From positions 1 through 48,224 of the forward strand of contig DATIHT010000015.1 in assembly GCA_035480415.1 (NCBI GenBank): 48,224 nt of DNA. Direction: 5' to 3'. The DNA comes from DATIHT01 sp035480415. Its GTDB lineage: Bacteria > Patescibacteriota > Microgenomatia > Curtissbacterales > GWA2-41-24. The first letter of the stretch is position 1; the number at the start of each line of letters is the position of its first letter. The notes below the pieces were generated by a model. It ran no database searches. It was not told the origin of the DNA and worked only from the letters and a program-made list of their open reading frames with translations. The position numbers and the translations under genes are program-made. Positions 40,296 through 48,224 of the stretch are shown here, piece by piece.

Positions 40296-41489
40296 TTACT
40301 GTTTCAGCTTCCAAATTTCAGGGTCTTCGCCTCCTAATCTCCAAAAGCTAATCTTTTGGACATCGTAATTGCTTGCAATGTAGAGTATTCGAAGCACACT
40401 TGTCTTATCTGTAAACCAAACGGTGTGTTTGTCCAGCAACTGTCTGTAATTCCCTACTAATTCTTCGCTTGCAGTGTCGCGGACATAGGTTCCGCCGTTT
40501 TTTTGTATCCTATCAATTGCATCAGTAAATTGTACAGATTCTGTTTTACTTCCCCAATCGTATCCATATAAAGGAATACCTAATACTATTTTATTTGGTG
40601 GGATGACCTTAACGGCGTAGTCCAATACTGTTTCGAGATCATCAAGTGGTGTCAAAGACCCTGGATCAGACTGGTCATAGTGGAAATCGTACGCCATTAT
40701 TCTAACTTCATCTGCATATTTGCTTAATTCGGTCCAGTTTTCTCCTTTGGTATCACCAATTTTTACATCGTCTTCGGTTTTTGCCTGAACAGAAACAGAG
40801 AGTAGAAGATTATTCTTGTGAAGTTGCTCACTCAAATCTTTTATAAATTCTGTGAAAAGCAGTTCTTCGTCCTTGTTTTTTAATTCCCAGTCTATATCCC
40901 AACCAATAAAGCCTTGTTCGTTTGCAACATTAGTCAAATTATTTATAAACGCCTGCTGCAAAGATTTATTATTTAAGAGCAGAGACACTCTTTTTGGGTC
41001 AAATCCATCTTTTACATCTCCATTTTCGTTATTGATTGTTGGCAAAATAACAATTCCAGAATTAATAGCAACATCTTTAATTTTTTCTTTTTGCTTTGTT
41101 GGGTTTTCCTGTAAAGTTCCATTCGGTCCCAAGACGTACCATACAGGGGATATCATCTGCAGCGCTCCGTGCGAATTTTGCAAGGAAGTGATAACACGAT
41201 CTTCGTCCCACCATGGAACCCAAGCTGCAAAACGTTGATCTTTTACAAAATTGATGTCTGTGATTGGTTCTGTTTTTTCATCTTTGTGATTTTTTTGAGT
41301 AGATGTGTACGATTCTAACTTTTGCCTTTGACTATTTCCATATATGTATCGCGCTGAAAAAACACCTGTGAGTAAAAGGATTATTAGTACAATAATTATT
41401 GGCCTTTTTTTCAACCAGCTGATCACAATTACGGCAATATGTATTAGAAATACTATGCTCCCTACTGTGGGAATGGGTTGCTGTGACAT
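40296..41489 (-). CDS. GH18-family glycoside hydrolase, membrane anchored
   Basis: The 397-residue protein has two N-terminal helices (about 9-26 and 30-48) and a GH18 domain outside the membrane. The catalytic motif is GWDIDWE at 196-202, with D198, D200 and E202 (the acid). Other blocks fit the YaaH/chitinase-like branch: RIMAYDFHYD and VLGIPLYGYDWG. It should hydrolyse beta-1,4-linked N-acetylhexosamine glycans, with substrate-assisted chemistry. As last gene of the operon with a PgaC-like synthase and a deacetylase it may trim or release the polymer. The start is near the previous stop (TAACAATG), suggesting coupling. Confidence 0.9.
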   Translation of the reverse strand: MSQQPIPTVGSIVFLIHIAVIVISWLKKRPIIIVLIILLLTGVFSARYIYGNSQRQKLESYTSTQKNHKDEKTEPITDINFVKDQRFAAWVPWWDEDRVITSLQNSHGALQMISPVWYVLGPNGTLQENPTKQKEKIKDVAINSGIVILPTINNENGDVKDGFDPKRVSLLLNNKSLQQAFINNLTNVANEQGFIGWDIDWELKNKDEELLFTEFIKDLSEQLHKNNLLLSVSVQAKTEDDVKIGDTKGENWTELSKYADEVRIMAYDFHYDQSDPGSLTPLDDLETVLDYAVKVIPPNKIVLGIPLYGYDWGSKTESVQFTDAIDRIQKNGGTYVRDTASEELVGNYRQLLDKHTVWFTDKTSVLRILYIASNYDVQKISFWRLGGEDPEIWKLKQ

Positions 41490-41491
41490 TG

Positions 41492-42544
41492 TTAATACCT
41501 CGCTGCTTTATACCATGTCATTTTCAGATCGAACGATAGAACAACTTTCATAAAACAGTAGAGAAAAATAAGACTGCTGAGAAAACGTAGGAAGTAGAAA
41601 AACGGAATATATAGAAAAATGTGATAGATCTTATTCTTTATTCCAGTATAAATAACGGTAGGAATCATGAAAAGAAAAAAGTCTACTCCTGCCGGTATTG
41701 CAAGAATTAATGGATTAATTTTTAATACAAAAGGTATTAAAAATATTAAACTTGCAACAAGTATCCCATTGAACAATCCTTCCAGTGCAATAAGTCCTAC
41801 TTCGAAATCGAGCATTTGTCCTCCCCATGGAATGTTGTGTTTAATAAGACATTGCCAAAATCCTGTGTACCATCTATTTAATTGCTTTACATAATCTTTT
41901 ATGTAGGCCGGGTCTTGTGTAATTACCTTAGACTCACCGTTGTAGACTATTTTGCCTAACTTTTCTCTGTGGATAAGAAAAGTTAAATCCATGTCCTCCG
42001 TAAGTGTTCCTGTTGGAATCTGTATTTTTTTAAATATCTCTGATCTATAGACTGTGGAACATCCAGGGCAAATTATTACAGCGTCTTCGATAGACTGAGC
42101 ATGCTTGTGTATACTTTGTGCAATCTCATATTCCCATACACGATAAGTTGTAATCCAACGATGATTAACACCCATCACCTTTCCAACCACACAGGCGATT
42201 TGTTTTTTTGTATCTCTTTTGAGTATTGGCAAGGTGTTTTTTATGAAATCAACACTAATAACAGTATCAGCGTCGATTGGCATTATATAGTTGTATCTGT
42301 TGATAAGATTAAAATAATTAAATGCTGCTGACATAGCTTCGGCTTTGCCACCTCGTGTTGAAATAGTTATGACATTTTGCCCCAGTTCAACGATAGCTAT
42401 ATTCGGTGTATTGTCAGTTGATCCGTCGTCAACCACATACACATCTTTTTTAGATACTACTAACAAGGCAGCGTCGATAGTTTTTTGAATCACTTTTGCT
42501 TCATTATGTGCTGGAATTAATATTGCGATATTGCGTTTGCTCAT
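41492..42544 (-). CDS. processive GT2 synthase, PgaC/IcaA-like
   Basis: The 350-residue enzyme has a GT2 domain with DD at 39-40, DAD at 91-93, the catalytic TED at 182-184 and QLNRW at 221-225, the D,D,D,QxxRW set of processive beta-glycan synthases. About four helices follow in the last 100 residues. PgaC/IcaA make poly-beta-1,6-GlcNAc; HasA and NodC are relatives making other polymers, and the product here is not certain. The N-terminal helices seen in PgaC are missing, so the topology is reduced. It lies between the CE4 deacetylase (upstream, gap of 6 nt) and the GH18 gene. Confidence 0.88.
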   Translation of the reverse strand: MSKRNIAILIPAHNEAKVIQKTIDAALLVVSKKDVYVVDDGSTDNTPNIAIVELGQNVITISTRGGKAEAMSAAFNYFNLINRYNYIMPIDADTVISVDFIKNTLPILKRDTKKQIACVVGKVMGVNHRWITTYRVWEYEIAQSIHKHAQSIEDAVIICPGCSTVYRSEIFKKIQIPTGTLTEDMDLTFLIHREKLGKIVYNGESKVITQDPAYIKDYVKQLNRWYTGFWQCLIKHNIPWGGQMLDFEVGLIALEGLFNGILVASLIFLIPFVLKINPLILAIPAGVDFFLFMIPTVIYTGIKNKIYHIFLYIPFFYFLRFLSSLIFLYCFMKVVLSFDLKMTWYKAARY

Positions 42545-42550
42545 GAGTTG

Positions 42551-43459
42551 TTACTGGGTTGGAGTTATATTTTTTGTTAGATTAGAAGTAGTGGTATTTT
42601 TTGGTTTGTTATCAATTTTTAAAACTTGGTTTGGCAAAACTACTGGTAGTTGATCTTTTTCGATCTCTCCGAGAATATCGTGAAGCATTGATGGAGTAAT
42701 ACTATATTCAGTTCCACTACTGTCAATTTGATGAAACATTATAATTAACCATTTGTGCTGTTGCCTGGCTTGGTATATCCAGGATTGTACTGTTGAAAAT
42801 GGAACGTTAACTCTCATAGTTTGTACGACTAAGTTATATGGATCTTCTACTGGTATAGGGTTAAATCCTGGTTCAGACGTTCGGAAGGAGGAATAATATT
42901 TTTCTGCTGTTGTTTTCATCTGCAGGGAATCTACACCGCAAGGGCTGACAAAGTTATCCGAGCCCAACCCCATTCTCTTCAAATCATCCTTTGATCCGCC
43001 CAACTCTGATTCCAATGTCTGCTCATTTGCCTCAAACAATCTGCAGTTATGATTTCTCGTATGTGAGGTCATTTCCCATCCGTTTGTCTGTAGTTTTTTA
43101 ACCTGCGCTACACCCATGTACGGGTCATTTCCAATCAAGTTAGTGGGAACGGCAAGAGCAGCTTTGTATCCAAACTCTTCCAGTATGGGGTAGGCGGTTG
43201 TGTATTGAGAATTCCAACCGTCGTCAAACCATAATGTAACGAGGCCTGTGTTATTCCATGTATATTTTGCAATAGTTGGCGGTTTTTCGCCGGTTTGGGC
43301 CAGAGCGCCAGAGGCTATTGCTGTATTATTTTTTTCCGCGAGCCACGCGGGTGAACGAAATATACCAATAAGATAATTGGTTGTGAGCCAAACTATGATA
43401 ATTGGAAGCACTATCCACGTAAGTAGAAATTTCCTTTGTATATGAGAGTGTTTTGTCAT
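42551..43459 (-). CDS. CE4 polysaccharide deacetylase, membrane anchored
   Basis: The 302-residue protein has a helix at about 11-33 and a CE4 (NodB) domain. The metal-binding Asp pair is in LWFDDGW (D79, D80), and the histidines are H133 and H137 in SHTRNH. SPCG matches the later motif. It should remove acetyl groups from N-acetylglucosamine-containing glycan, as PgaB and IcaB do. The tail is rich in Thr and Asn. The ATG overlaps the end of the GT-C gene region (TAACATG), so the two are coupled. It is paired with the synthase next door. Confidence 0.9.
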   Translation of the reverse strand: MTKHSHIQRKFLLTWIVLPIIIVWLTTNYLIGIFRSPAWLAEKNNTAIASGALAQTGEKPPTIAKYTWNNTGLVTLWFDDGWNSQYTTAYPILEEFGYKAALAVPTNLIGNDPYMGVAQVKKLQTNGWEMTSHTRNHNCRLFEANEQTLESELGGSKDDLKRMGLGSDNFVSPCGVDSLQMKTTAEKYYSSFRTSEPGFNPIPVEDPYNLVVQTMRVNVPFSTVQSWIYQARQQHKWLIIMFHQIDSSGTEYSITPSMLHDILGEIEKDQLPVVLPNQVLKIDNKPKNTTTSNLTKNITPTQ

Positions 43460-43460
43460 G

Positions 43461-44960
43461 TTAGGATTTTCTTCTAAAGATCATAAATCCGTTGTTTGTA
43501 TATTCTTTTTCGTAAGTATTCGTCATGGAAGCAAAAATACTACTCCTCATATGCTTTACCATGTCATCTCCCTGTTGACCTTCTGCTTCAATTTCTATGT
43601 AATCGAAGTAGCCATCTTTAACTGCGTTGACATAAGCCTCTTCTCCTTCGATCTTATGGTATGAAAACCAGTCAAATGTTGTAGTATTTGTTGGATAATT
43701 TTTGTTATATAGCGCAAGAAGAGCCGTACCACCACTCTCTGCTAATACTTTGTCTCCCGGCTGTACTACTTGATTTAAGTGAGAAAGAATATCGGAAGTA
43801 TTCGCCCAGCGCGAATTGAAACTCTGTGCCTCTTTATAAGAAAAAAACCAGTAGAAACCGATTGCCACAATCAATATGGCATAAGTAAACTTTTGCAGCG
43901 GGCTGTTTTTTAATTCTTTTAATATGTAACCCATTCCAATACCTGTAATGGGTGCGACAAAGCAAACAGTTAAAAGAATTTGTTTTTCGAACGTCCAATG
44001 TGCCCGTTGCGATACAAGGTGAGGAATCATAACCCAAACAGAACAAAGAGATAGAATTGCGAGTAAATTCCAACGCCTTCTAATTAATGCTGGCGCCCCG
44101 ATTATCCAAAAAATCCACAAATATTTTGTACTTCTCCAAAACATTTGAAAGAATATCCCATAATCTACTTTTTCCCTGTTTATACTCACTTTTGCATATG
44201 CAATTAAGCTGGTGAAATTTGCCAATGTATAAAGTGTAGTGACGATAAAAATTGGAGCAAAAAAGTAGATAAGCCAGAATTTTAAGTACTTCTTACCGTT
44301 TTTTGAAGCAACGTAAAAAGAATAGACGACGATAAGTGGCAAATAAAGGAAGATTATAATTTTTGTAAGACAGGACAGCATGATTAAGAAAGATGCATAG
44401 AAGTAACATCTTGCTACATTACAATTTTTATTTTGGGCAAGAACTAGTGGTATTAAACCCAGGAACAAGAAATAAAAACTTGGCATGTCGTAGGTTGCGA
44501 TTCGGCTAACATATAATGCTATTGTCGAGCCACCAACAAGCGCTGCTGCAATAAGACCTGATATATAATCGTATGGATGTTTTTGTTTGGATAAAATTTG
44601 TGTAAAAATGTAAATTGCTTCTGTTAAAAGTACTCCGATAATTACGTTTAAAAACCTGCTACCAATTACTCCGCCAATCATGCTTACTACTGCTGTTATA
44701 GAAGGATATATGTAAGGTAATCCGGCAAGCCAAGCTGAGGTGTTATATGACCACCAATCACCTTGAAAAATACCTAGTCTTCCTATGACGATATAGGTTG
44801 CTTCGTCGTTAAATGATGAATTGTAATTGAGGTTGTAAACCCTAGCTAAAAATGAAAATAATAAAATTACGCAAAGTAGAAAAGAATAAGGATTAACCGC
44901 AGAAAATCTTTCGCGGAAAGTGGAGTAAATATTCAAAGCCTTTAGCTTCAGTAATTCCAT
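43461..44960 (-). CDS. GT39-like GT-C glycosyltransferase
   Basis: The 499-residue protein has about eleven helices. The first outside loop has SSFNDEATYIVIGR near residues 48-62, a version of the acidic GT39/ArnT motif. The C-terminal ~100 residues form an outside domain (VLAESGGTALLALYN). It probably transfers a sugar or lipid-linked unit in the same pathway as the genes behind it. It is the first gene of the operon with CE4, synthase and GH18. The ATG at 44960 is preferred over the TTG one codon upstream. No Shine-Dalgarno is obvious. Confidence 0.83.
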   Translation of the reverse strand: MELLKLKALNIYSTFRERFSAVNPYSFLLCVILLFSFLARVYNLNYNSSFNDEATYIVIGRLGIFQGDWWSYNTSAWLAGLPYIYPSITAVVSMIGGVIGSRFLNVIIGVLLTEAIYIFTQILSKQKHPYDYISGLIAAALVGGSTIALYVSRIATYDMPSFYFLFLGLIPLVLAQNKNCNVARCYFYASFLIMLSCLTKIIIFLYLPLIVVYSFYVASKNGKKYLKFWLIYFFAPIFIVTTLYTLANFTSLIAYAKVSINREKVDYGIFFQMFWRSTKYLWIFWIIGAPALIRRRWNLLAILSLCSVWVMIPHLVSQRAHWTFEKQILLTVCFVAPITGIGMGYILKELKNSPLQKFTYAILIVAIGFYWFFSYKEAQSFNSRWANTSDILSHLNQVVQPGDKVLAESGGTALLALYNKNYPTNTTTFDWFSYHKIEGEEAYVNAVKDGYFDYIEIEAEGQQGDDMVKHMRSSIFASMTNTYEKEYTNNGFMIFRRKS

Positions 44961-45013
44961 CAAGTCTGGGCATGAGGCGGTATCTTATCACCATTTGTAA
45001 TTACTAACAAGTA

Positions 45014-45043
45014 TTATAGGGTTGTAATCTTACTATGGTGAAA
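45014..45043 (-). promoter_or_regulatory. promoter of the GT-C/CE4/synthase/GH18 operon
   Basis: The minus strand reads TTCACC, an 18-nt spacer and a perfect TATAAT. The -35 lies in the last codons of the CE4 gene upstream. The predicted leader is about 45-50 nt. Confidence 0.5.
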
Positions 45044-45872
45044 ATTGTGGCGTTAATTCACTGAGGGCTTGATCTATTGTTTTGACCACTACTCCGCTCT
45101 TTTTTATCAAATTTAGCTGCATATCAAACTGCTCTGGCGTTGTTCCCCAAGTAGTTGGATTGGCTTCAATAGAATGATAATCCAGAATCAGCCAACTTTT
45201 GTCTTTTTTCGCGTGAGCAATCCAACCGCTTATGTCGGTTGTGGTTGTCGTGTTCATAACACTCATGCTGTAAAGCCTATACTGGTTCCAATTTATTTTT
45301 GTGTTGTATCCAACTTCGGCGGTTCTATGTGAACGGTAGTATTGTTTAATTAGTGCAATTACTGAATCGTTATAAGCACCGTAGGGAGTTGCAAAGTCAG
45401 TCACAGGCCTGCTAAGCAATGTTTGTAGAGATTGTTGTGACTGAGCTAATTCATATTGAACTTGACTTGTTGATAAGGTGGTTAAATCAGGGTGTGTTAC
45501 TGTATGTGCTGCTATTTCGTTACCGTTTTGGGACAACATAAGGACATTTTCGGGAAGCATATACCAATCGCCATCGAGCGCTCCTGATATTATGTAAAAT
45601 GTTCCTTTTAGATCATATTTCTTCATTATAGGCCAACCGTTTGTTAATTGAGTTTTTATGCCATCATCAAAGGTCAATGTGATAATTGGTCTTGTGAAAT
45701 CACTTGATAACTGCTTGCGGCTGGATTGAGTTTGGTTTATTGTCGGCGATGAATTTGAATCTGTTTGTATTGGAGTCAAGTTGTTTTTTTGATTATTTAC
45801 TGCATATGACGTTTTAGTCAGGAGAAACTGTAGGGAAAATATGGCACAGATGAGGGCAATTTTTCTAATCAT
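45033..45872 (-). CDS. secreted CE4 polysaccharide deacetylase
   Basis: The 279-residue protein has a signal peptide (to about SYA, residue 23), a spacer of Asn, Ser and Thr, and a CE4 domain with TFDDG (D69, D70), H123 and H127 in AAHTVTHPD, and ATPYGAYND. These residues bind the metal and acetyl group. It should deacetylate a glycan outside the cell, in parallel with the CE4 in the next operon; the two differ in anchor and in the second motif. The ATG follows a TACGAT box by 7 nt without a Shine-Dalgarno. It ends 73 nt before the GT-C start, with the promoter of that operon overlapping its end. Confidence 0.9.
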   Translation of the reverse strand: MIRKIALICAIFSLQFLLTKTSYAVNNQKNNLTPIQTDSNSSPTINQTQSSRKQLSSDFTRPIITLTFDDGIKTQLTNGWPIMKKYDLKGTFYIISGALDGDWYMLPENVLMLSQNGNEIAAHTVTHPDLTTLSTSQVQYELAQSQQSLQTLLSRPVTDFATPYGAYNDSVIALIKQYYRSHRTAEVGYNTKINWNQYRLYSMSVMNTTTTTDISGWIAHAKKDKSWLILDYHSIEANPTTWGTTPEQFDMQLNLIKKSGVVVKTIDQALSELTPQFSP

Positions 45873-45879
45873 CAGGATG

Positions 45880-45885
45880 ATCGTA
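45880..45885 (-). promoter_or_regulatory. -10 box placed for a leaderless CE4 transcript
   Basis: TACGAT (four of six) on the minus strand ends 7 nt before the ATG at 45872; GTGGCA lies 17 nt upstream as a possible -35. This is weaker than the other examples. Confidence 0.35.
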
Positions 45886-45946
45886 TTTAATTAAGCTACT
45901 AATGCCACTATATTTTTTGTGTTTGCCCCAGTCAACTATCAATCTA

Positions 45947-45981
45947 TATAAAAACAACCCACCGTTAAAAACGATAGGTTG
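45947..45981 (-). terminator. Rho-independent terminator of the 46002 gene
   Basis: On the minus strand CAACCTATCGT pairs with ACGGTGGGTTG (11 pairs, two of them G-U) around a loop of five bases, and TTTTTAT follows. It lies 20 nt after the stop codon at 46002. It is the clearest terminator in the window. Confidence 0.8.
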
Positions 45982-46001
45982 CTTTTGTTAAAATAGAACT
46001 A

Positions 46002-46649
46002 TTACTTTCCTCCCTTACCGAACTTAACGTTATTGACAGTCCAGACTGCAGACGGTTCAGATCCCGTTCGCTCTGCAACTATGAATGCATAGTTGTCATT
46101 GGCAATCTTTGCGTCAGGATTGGCCGCGACGAATGCTGACCAATTAGCGCGTGGTGTGACTCCGTTTTCGTACATCACACAATTAGGATCATTGATGATG
46201 TCTACGAGACCATTCACACCGGGGCAATGGATGCCGTCATGTGCGGCGTCTACGAACAGATAGAAGTCGGTGCTACCGTTCCCATCTGTGTCGATTGGGA
46301 TGTTGTAGCTAAGATTTCCTGCGGAAGGAACGATCGTCCCACTGTATTGGTATGAGAGTTGGGTGAGACTGGTCACCGACGTACTGTATAGTTTACTCTC
46401 GAGTGTGTATACGCCCGCATAGTCTCCATTTGGATTGCTGCTATTTAGGGCAAGCGTTGCCGTGCCCTTTGCACCTTTGGAGTTCAATGTGCATGTCCCA
46501 CCAAATCCGCCATCTGTCGTACCGTCGAAACATTGGATTTTGTTCTGACCAGGAGCCGTAGATACAGGCGCTGCAAAAGTTGAAGCTGTCATGCTTGCAA
46601 GAATAAGCGCACTTGCCGCTGTTCCTGCTAAAATTTTCTTGATTTTCAT
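46002..46649 (-). CDS. secreted protein of unknown function, GC-richer than neighbours
   Basis: I do not recognise a family. The 215-residue protein has a clear signal peptide (cut near TFA-AP, residue 27) and a mature part rich in Gly, Asn, Ser and Thr that looks like a beta-sandwich. There are four Cys (40, 53, 142 and 156 by my count), enough for two disulfides. DTDGNGSTDF resembles a calcium-binding loop. The ribosome binding site TGAGGGGGTGA at 46656-46666, 6 nt from the ATG, is the strongest in the window. The base use differs from neighbours: 34 of 60 bases in 46201-46260 are G or C, compared with 16 of 60 in 44101-44160. Strong expression or recent transfer could explain this. It has its own terminator. 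Confidence 0.85.
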   Translation of the reverse strand: MKIKKILAGTAASALILASMTASTFAAPVSTAPGQNKIQCFDGTTDGGFGGTCTLNSKGAKGTATLALNSSNPNGDYAGVYTLESKLYSTSVTSLTQLSYQYSGTIVPSAGNLSYNIPIDTDGNGSTDFYLFVDAAHDGIHCPGVNGLVDIINDPNCVMYENGVTPRANWSAFVAANPDAKIANDNYAFIVAERTGSEPSAVWTVNNVKFGKGGK

Positions 46650-46696
46650 TATTTTTCACCCCCTCATCTTAAAGAAAAAATAGTATTTATTGTTCT

Positions 46697-46739
46697 TTGT
46701 TGAAAAATGGCTTTTGAGGCCTGAAACATTTTTCAACAA
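46697..46739. repeat. 43-bp palindrome between galE-like gene and secreted-protein gene
   Basis: Perfect 13-bp inverted arms (TTGTTGAAAAATG and CATTTTTCAACAA) enclose 17 bp that are nearly palindromic around AGGCCT. It lies 52 nt after the stop of the galE-like gene and 48 nt before the start of the secreted-protein gene. No T-run follows on either strand, so it is not a standard terminator. It could be an operator or an RNA hairpin in the leader of the secreted-protein gene. Confidence 0.75.
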
Positions 46740-46791
46740 TAACTCTTCCATGCATGAATCAACTAGAATTTATGTAAGAAGAATGTAAGGG

Positions 46792-47715
46792 TCAGTGTTT
46801 CTGATTTGAACTTTTATAGTAACTAATTGTTCGTTTGAGTCCTTCTTTTAAATCTATCTTTGCCTTCCAGCCCACTGCTTTGTTGAGTTTTTCACTAGAT
46901 GCGTAATTTGCCGCAACGTCGCCAGGTCTTTGCCCGAGATCGTCGATTGGCACCTCGTAGCCGACAATATCAAAAATTGTTTTAATCACGTCTTTAACTT
47001 TGACCCCTTGTTCCATGCCCAGATTGAAAATATTGAAACCGTTTTGTCCTAATACGTCTATATGAGCCTGAGCTAAATCCTCGATGTAAATAAAATCCCG
47101 GGTTTGTTCTCCCTTCCAATAAAGTGGTATCGGTTTTTTGGCGAGCGTTGATGTTATGAAGTTGGGGATGGCGTGGGTCACCGGAGGGTAGAGTTTGCCT
47201 GGTCCGTACGGGTTAAAGTAGCGCAAAATAGTAACGTCCATCCCGTAGCAAGCATGAAATGATTGTAGGAATGCTTCAATTGCTGCTTTGGTTGCACCAT
47301 ATGGATTGTCCGGCCTTAGTGGTGCGTCCTCTTTAATTGGTAGCTTGTCCGGGGTTCCATATACACATGCCGAGGATGAAAAAATAATTTTATTTACTTT
47401 TGCTTCTCTCATAAAGTTTAAAAACTTTACTGTTCCAAGTACGTTATTTTCGCAATATTTTTCTGGGTTTTTTACAGACTCTGGAACGACAATTAGGCCG
47501 GCCATATGAATAACTGCATCCTGACCTTGTAGCGCTTCTTTTGCCTCTTTTTCATTGGAAATATCCCCCTCTACGAGTTTTGCTCTTTTGTCTACATTTT
47601 CTTTGTACCCATGGGAAAAATTGTCGATAACTGTAACTTCGTGTCCTGCGTCCAGAAGCATACGGACCACATGACTACCAATAAATCCGGCACCACCGGT
47701 TACCAAAACTTTCAT
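46792..47715 (-). CDS. galE: UDP-glucose 4-epimerase-like SDR
   Basis: The 307-residue extended SDR has VTGGAGFIGSH at 5-15, the Ser of FSSSACVYG and YxxxK in PYGATKAAIEAF. LRYFNPYGPG and the end of the substrate domain (GDVAANYASSEKLNKA) resemble GalE and UDP-GlcNAc 4-epimerase/UDP-glucuronate epimerase-like enzymes. It should interconvert the C4 position of a UDP-hexose; the exact sugar is uncertain. It lies alone, 24 nt after a small membrane-protein gene. A TAAAAT box ends 6 nt before the ATG with no Shine-Dalgarno. Confidence 0.88.
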   Translation of the reverse strand: MKVLVTGGAGFIGSHVVRMLLDAGHEVTVIDNFSHGYKENVDKRAKLVEGDISNEKEAKEALQGQDAVIHMAGLIVVPESVKNPEKYCENNVLGTVKFLNFMREAKVNKIIFSSSACVYGTPDKLPIKEDAPLRPDNPYGATKAAIEAFLQSFHACYGMDVTILRYFNPYGPGKLYPPVTHAIPNFITSTLAKKPIPLYWKGEQTRDFIYIEDLAQAHIDVLGQNGFNIFNLGMEQGVKVKDVIKTIFDIVGYEVPIDDLGQRPGDVAANYASSEKLNKAVGWKAKIDLKEGLKRTISYYKSSNQKH

Positions 47716-47739
47716 GAGATTATTTTATCAGGTTGTTAA

Positions 47740-48141
47740 CTATTGTGTTTCTACATGAGGAAGCTCGACTGTCCTTGCAAATAATCCTTTTTTAATATTT
47801 AGACCCCTATTTTGAATAGACTCTGCAATTACTTGAGCTTGTCCCTGAAATGCGCCATACGCGCTTATTGCAACAGCAGACAACAGCGCGTCAAAAGTAT
47901 TGGCACCGATAAGACCAATTTTTATTGCATCACTCGAAGGAAGTTTAATTTCACCTGTTACCACTCCAGCTACACTACCTACCATAATTGCTGCAGTAGT
48001 AGTCAAAAGACCAGTGGCAACGTTTCTATTCTCGTCCCAGTAGTGTATCCAGCGTCCCAGTTGTTCCGGAGTCGCTTGCTCGATAGGAGTTACATCGTTT
48101 CTAAAGGTTATTCCGAATATTCCTTTTCTTTCTTGATACAT
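47740..48141 (-). CDS. small membrane protein of unknown function
   Basis: I do not recognise the family. The 133-residue protein has a polar N-terminus (to about residue 40, with RWIHYWDENRN) and two hydrophobic, Ala- and Gly-rich segments (about 41-62 and 72-97), probably membrane helices, then a polar tail. There is no signal peptide. The start is supported by the -10 box 7 nt before it. The region is the start of the window's right end; upstream there is an 83-nt tail without a gene. It may be transcribed separately from galE, which lies 24 nt behind. Confidence 0.65.
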   Translation of the reverse strand: MYQERKGIFGITFRNDVTPIEQATPEQLGRWIHYWDENRNVATGLLTTTAAIMVGSVAGVVTGEIKLPSSDAIKIGLIGANTFDALLSAVAISAYGAFQGQAQVIAESIQNRGLNIKKGLFARTVELPHVETQ

Positions 48142-48148
48142 TTAGACA

Positions 48149-48177
48149 AAAATAACAATTTAATTCGAAAAATGCAA
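48149..48177 (-). promoter_or_regulatory. promoter of the small membrane-protein gene, leaderless arrangement
   Basis: The minus strand reads TTGCAT, a 17-nt spacer and TATTTT, ending 7 nt before the ATG at 48141. The hexamers match only partly, but the spacing is ideal. Beyond it, to the window edge, only AT-rich sequence is seen. Confidence 0.4.
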
Positions 48178-48224
48178 ATTCTAGTCGAATTTTGATTTCT
48201 CGTATTTAGGGAGAACTATATTTT

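Noticed and set aside
46441..46659. 72-residue frame overlapping the start of the secreted protein
   Set aside because: It is a shifted reading of the signal peptide region; the real gene has the strong ribosome binding site and signal peptide.
47812..48195. 127-residue plus-strand open frame
   Set aside because: It lies opposite the small membrane-protein gene, the translation is low-complexity and rich in Ser, Tyr and Cys, and no start signal is present.
1..48224. tRNA or rRNA genes, and alternative genetic code
   Set aside because: No cloverleaf or rRNA-like stretch was noticed by eye. Several genes end in TGA with the next gene overlapping by ATGA, so TGA is a stop and the Gracilibacteria code does not apply.

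Overview
The window is an AT-rich (roughly 35-40% GC), tightly packed stretch of bacterial chromosome. It is given over almost entirely to building and displaying cell-surface glycans and proteins. The mix suggests a Patescibacteria/CPR genome, most likely of Microgenomates type: many GT-C membrane glycosyltransferases and YfhO-like proteins, several DPM1/ALG5-like GT2 enzymes, small sortases next to Pro/Ser-rich surface proteins with VLGA motifs, very short or overlapping intergenic gaps, and UGA used as a stop. This assignment is inference; no rRNA or ribosomal protein gene is present to confirm it.

Layout. (1) 1-16.7 kb: a YfhO-like protein cut by the window edge, a GT4, a methyltransferase, four GT2 enzymes, a Wzx-type flippase, a membrane-anchored cyclophilin, three more polytopic GT-C-like proteins, a WecC-like nucleotide-sugar dehydrogenase and an SDR epimerase. 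(2) 16.7-28.4 kb: further YfhO/GT-C proteins, a Tat-signal secreted protein, an orphan pyrB, and GT2 enzymes, one fused to GtrA. (3) 27.5-33.5 kb: nucleotide-sugar genes gmd, rmd, ugd, rfbD, rfbB and rfbA, predicting GDP-D-rhamnose, UDP-glucuronate and a dTDP-6-deoxyhexose; no rfbC is visible. (4) 33.6-40.2 kb: two surface-protein/sortase cassettes (an LPGTG protein, a second surface protein and a sortase; an LGATG protein and a sortase) flanking an eqolisin-like (G1) peptidase and a secreted helical protein. (5) 40.3-45.9 kb: a PgaC-like GT2, two CE4 deacetylases, a GH18 protein and a GT-C protein, resembling a partially deacetylated amino-polysaccharide system. (6) 46-48.2 kb: a GC-richer secreted protein with a strong ribosome binding site and its own terminator, a GalE-like epimerase and a small membrane protein.

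How the genes fit together. SDR and nucleotidyltransferase genes supply nucleotide sugars. GT2 and GT4 enzymes assemble lipid-linked glycans or charge polyprenyl phosphate, the flippase exports them, and the GT-C proteins probably transfer sugars outside the membrane. Sortases attach surface proteins.

Two features stand out. First, a ~90-bp intergenic element occurs twice (16667-16755 and 32674-32763), each time just upstream of an SDR epimerase gene. Each copy carries a tiny ORF that imitates the first residues of an epimerase and stops straight after the GGAGF motif, followed by a hairpin whose pairing is conserved and a Shine-Dalgarno-like GGAG. Second, about nine genes have a -10 box only 6-8 nt from the start codon and no Shine-Dalgarno, which predicts leaderless mRNAs, whereas several genes inside operons have good Shine-Dalgarno sites.
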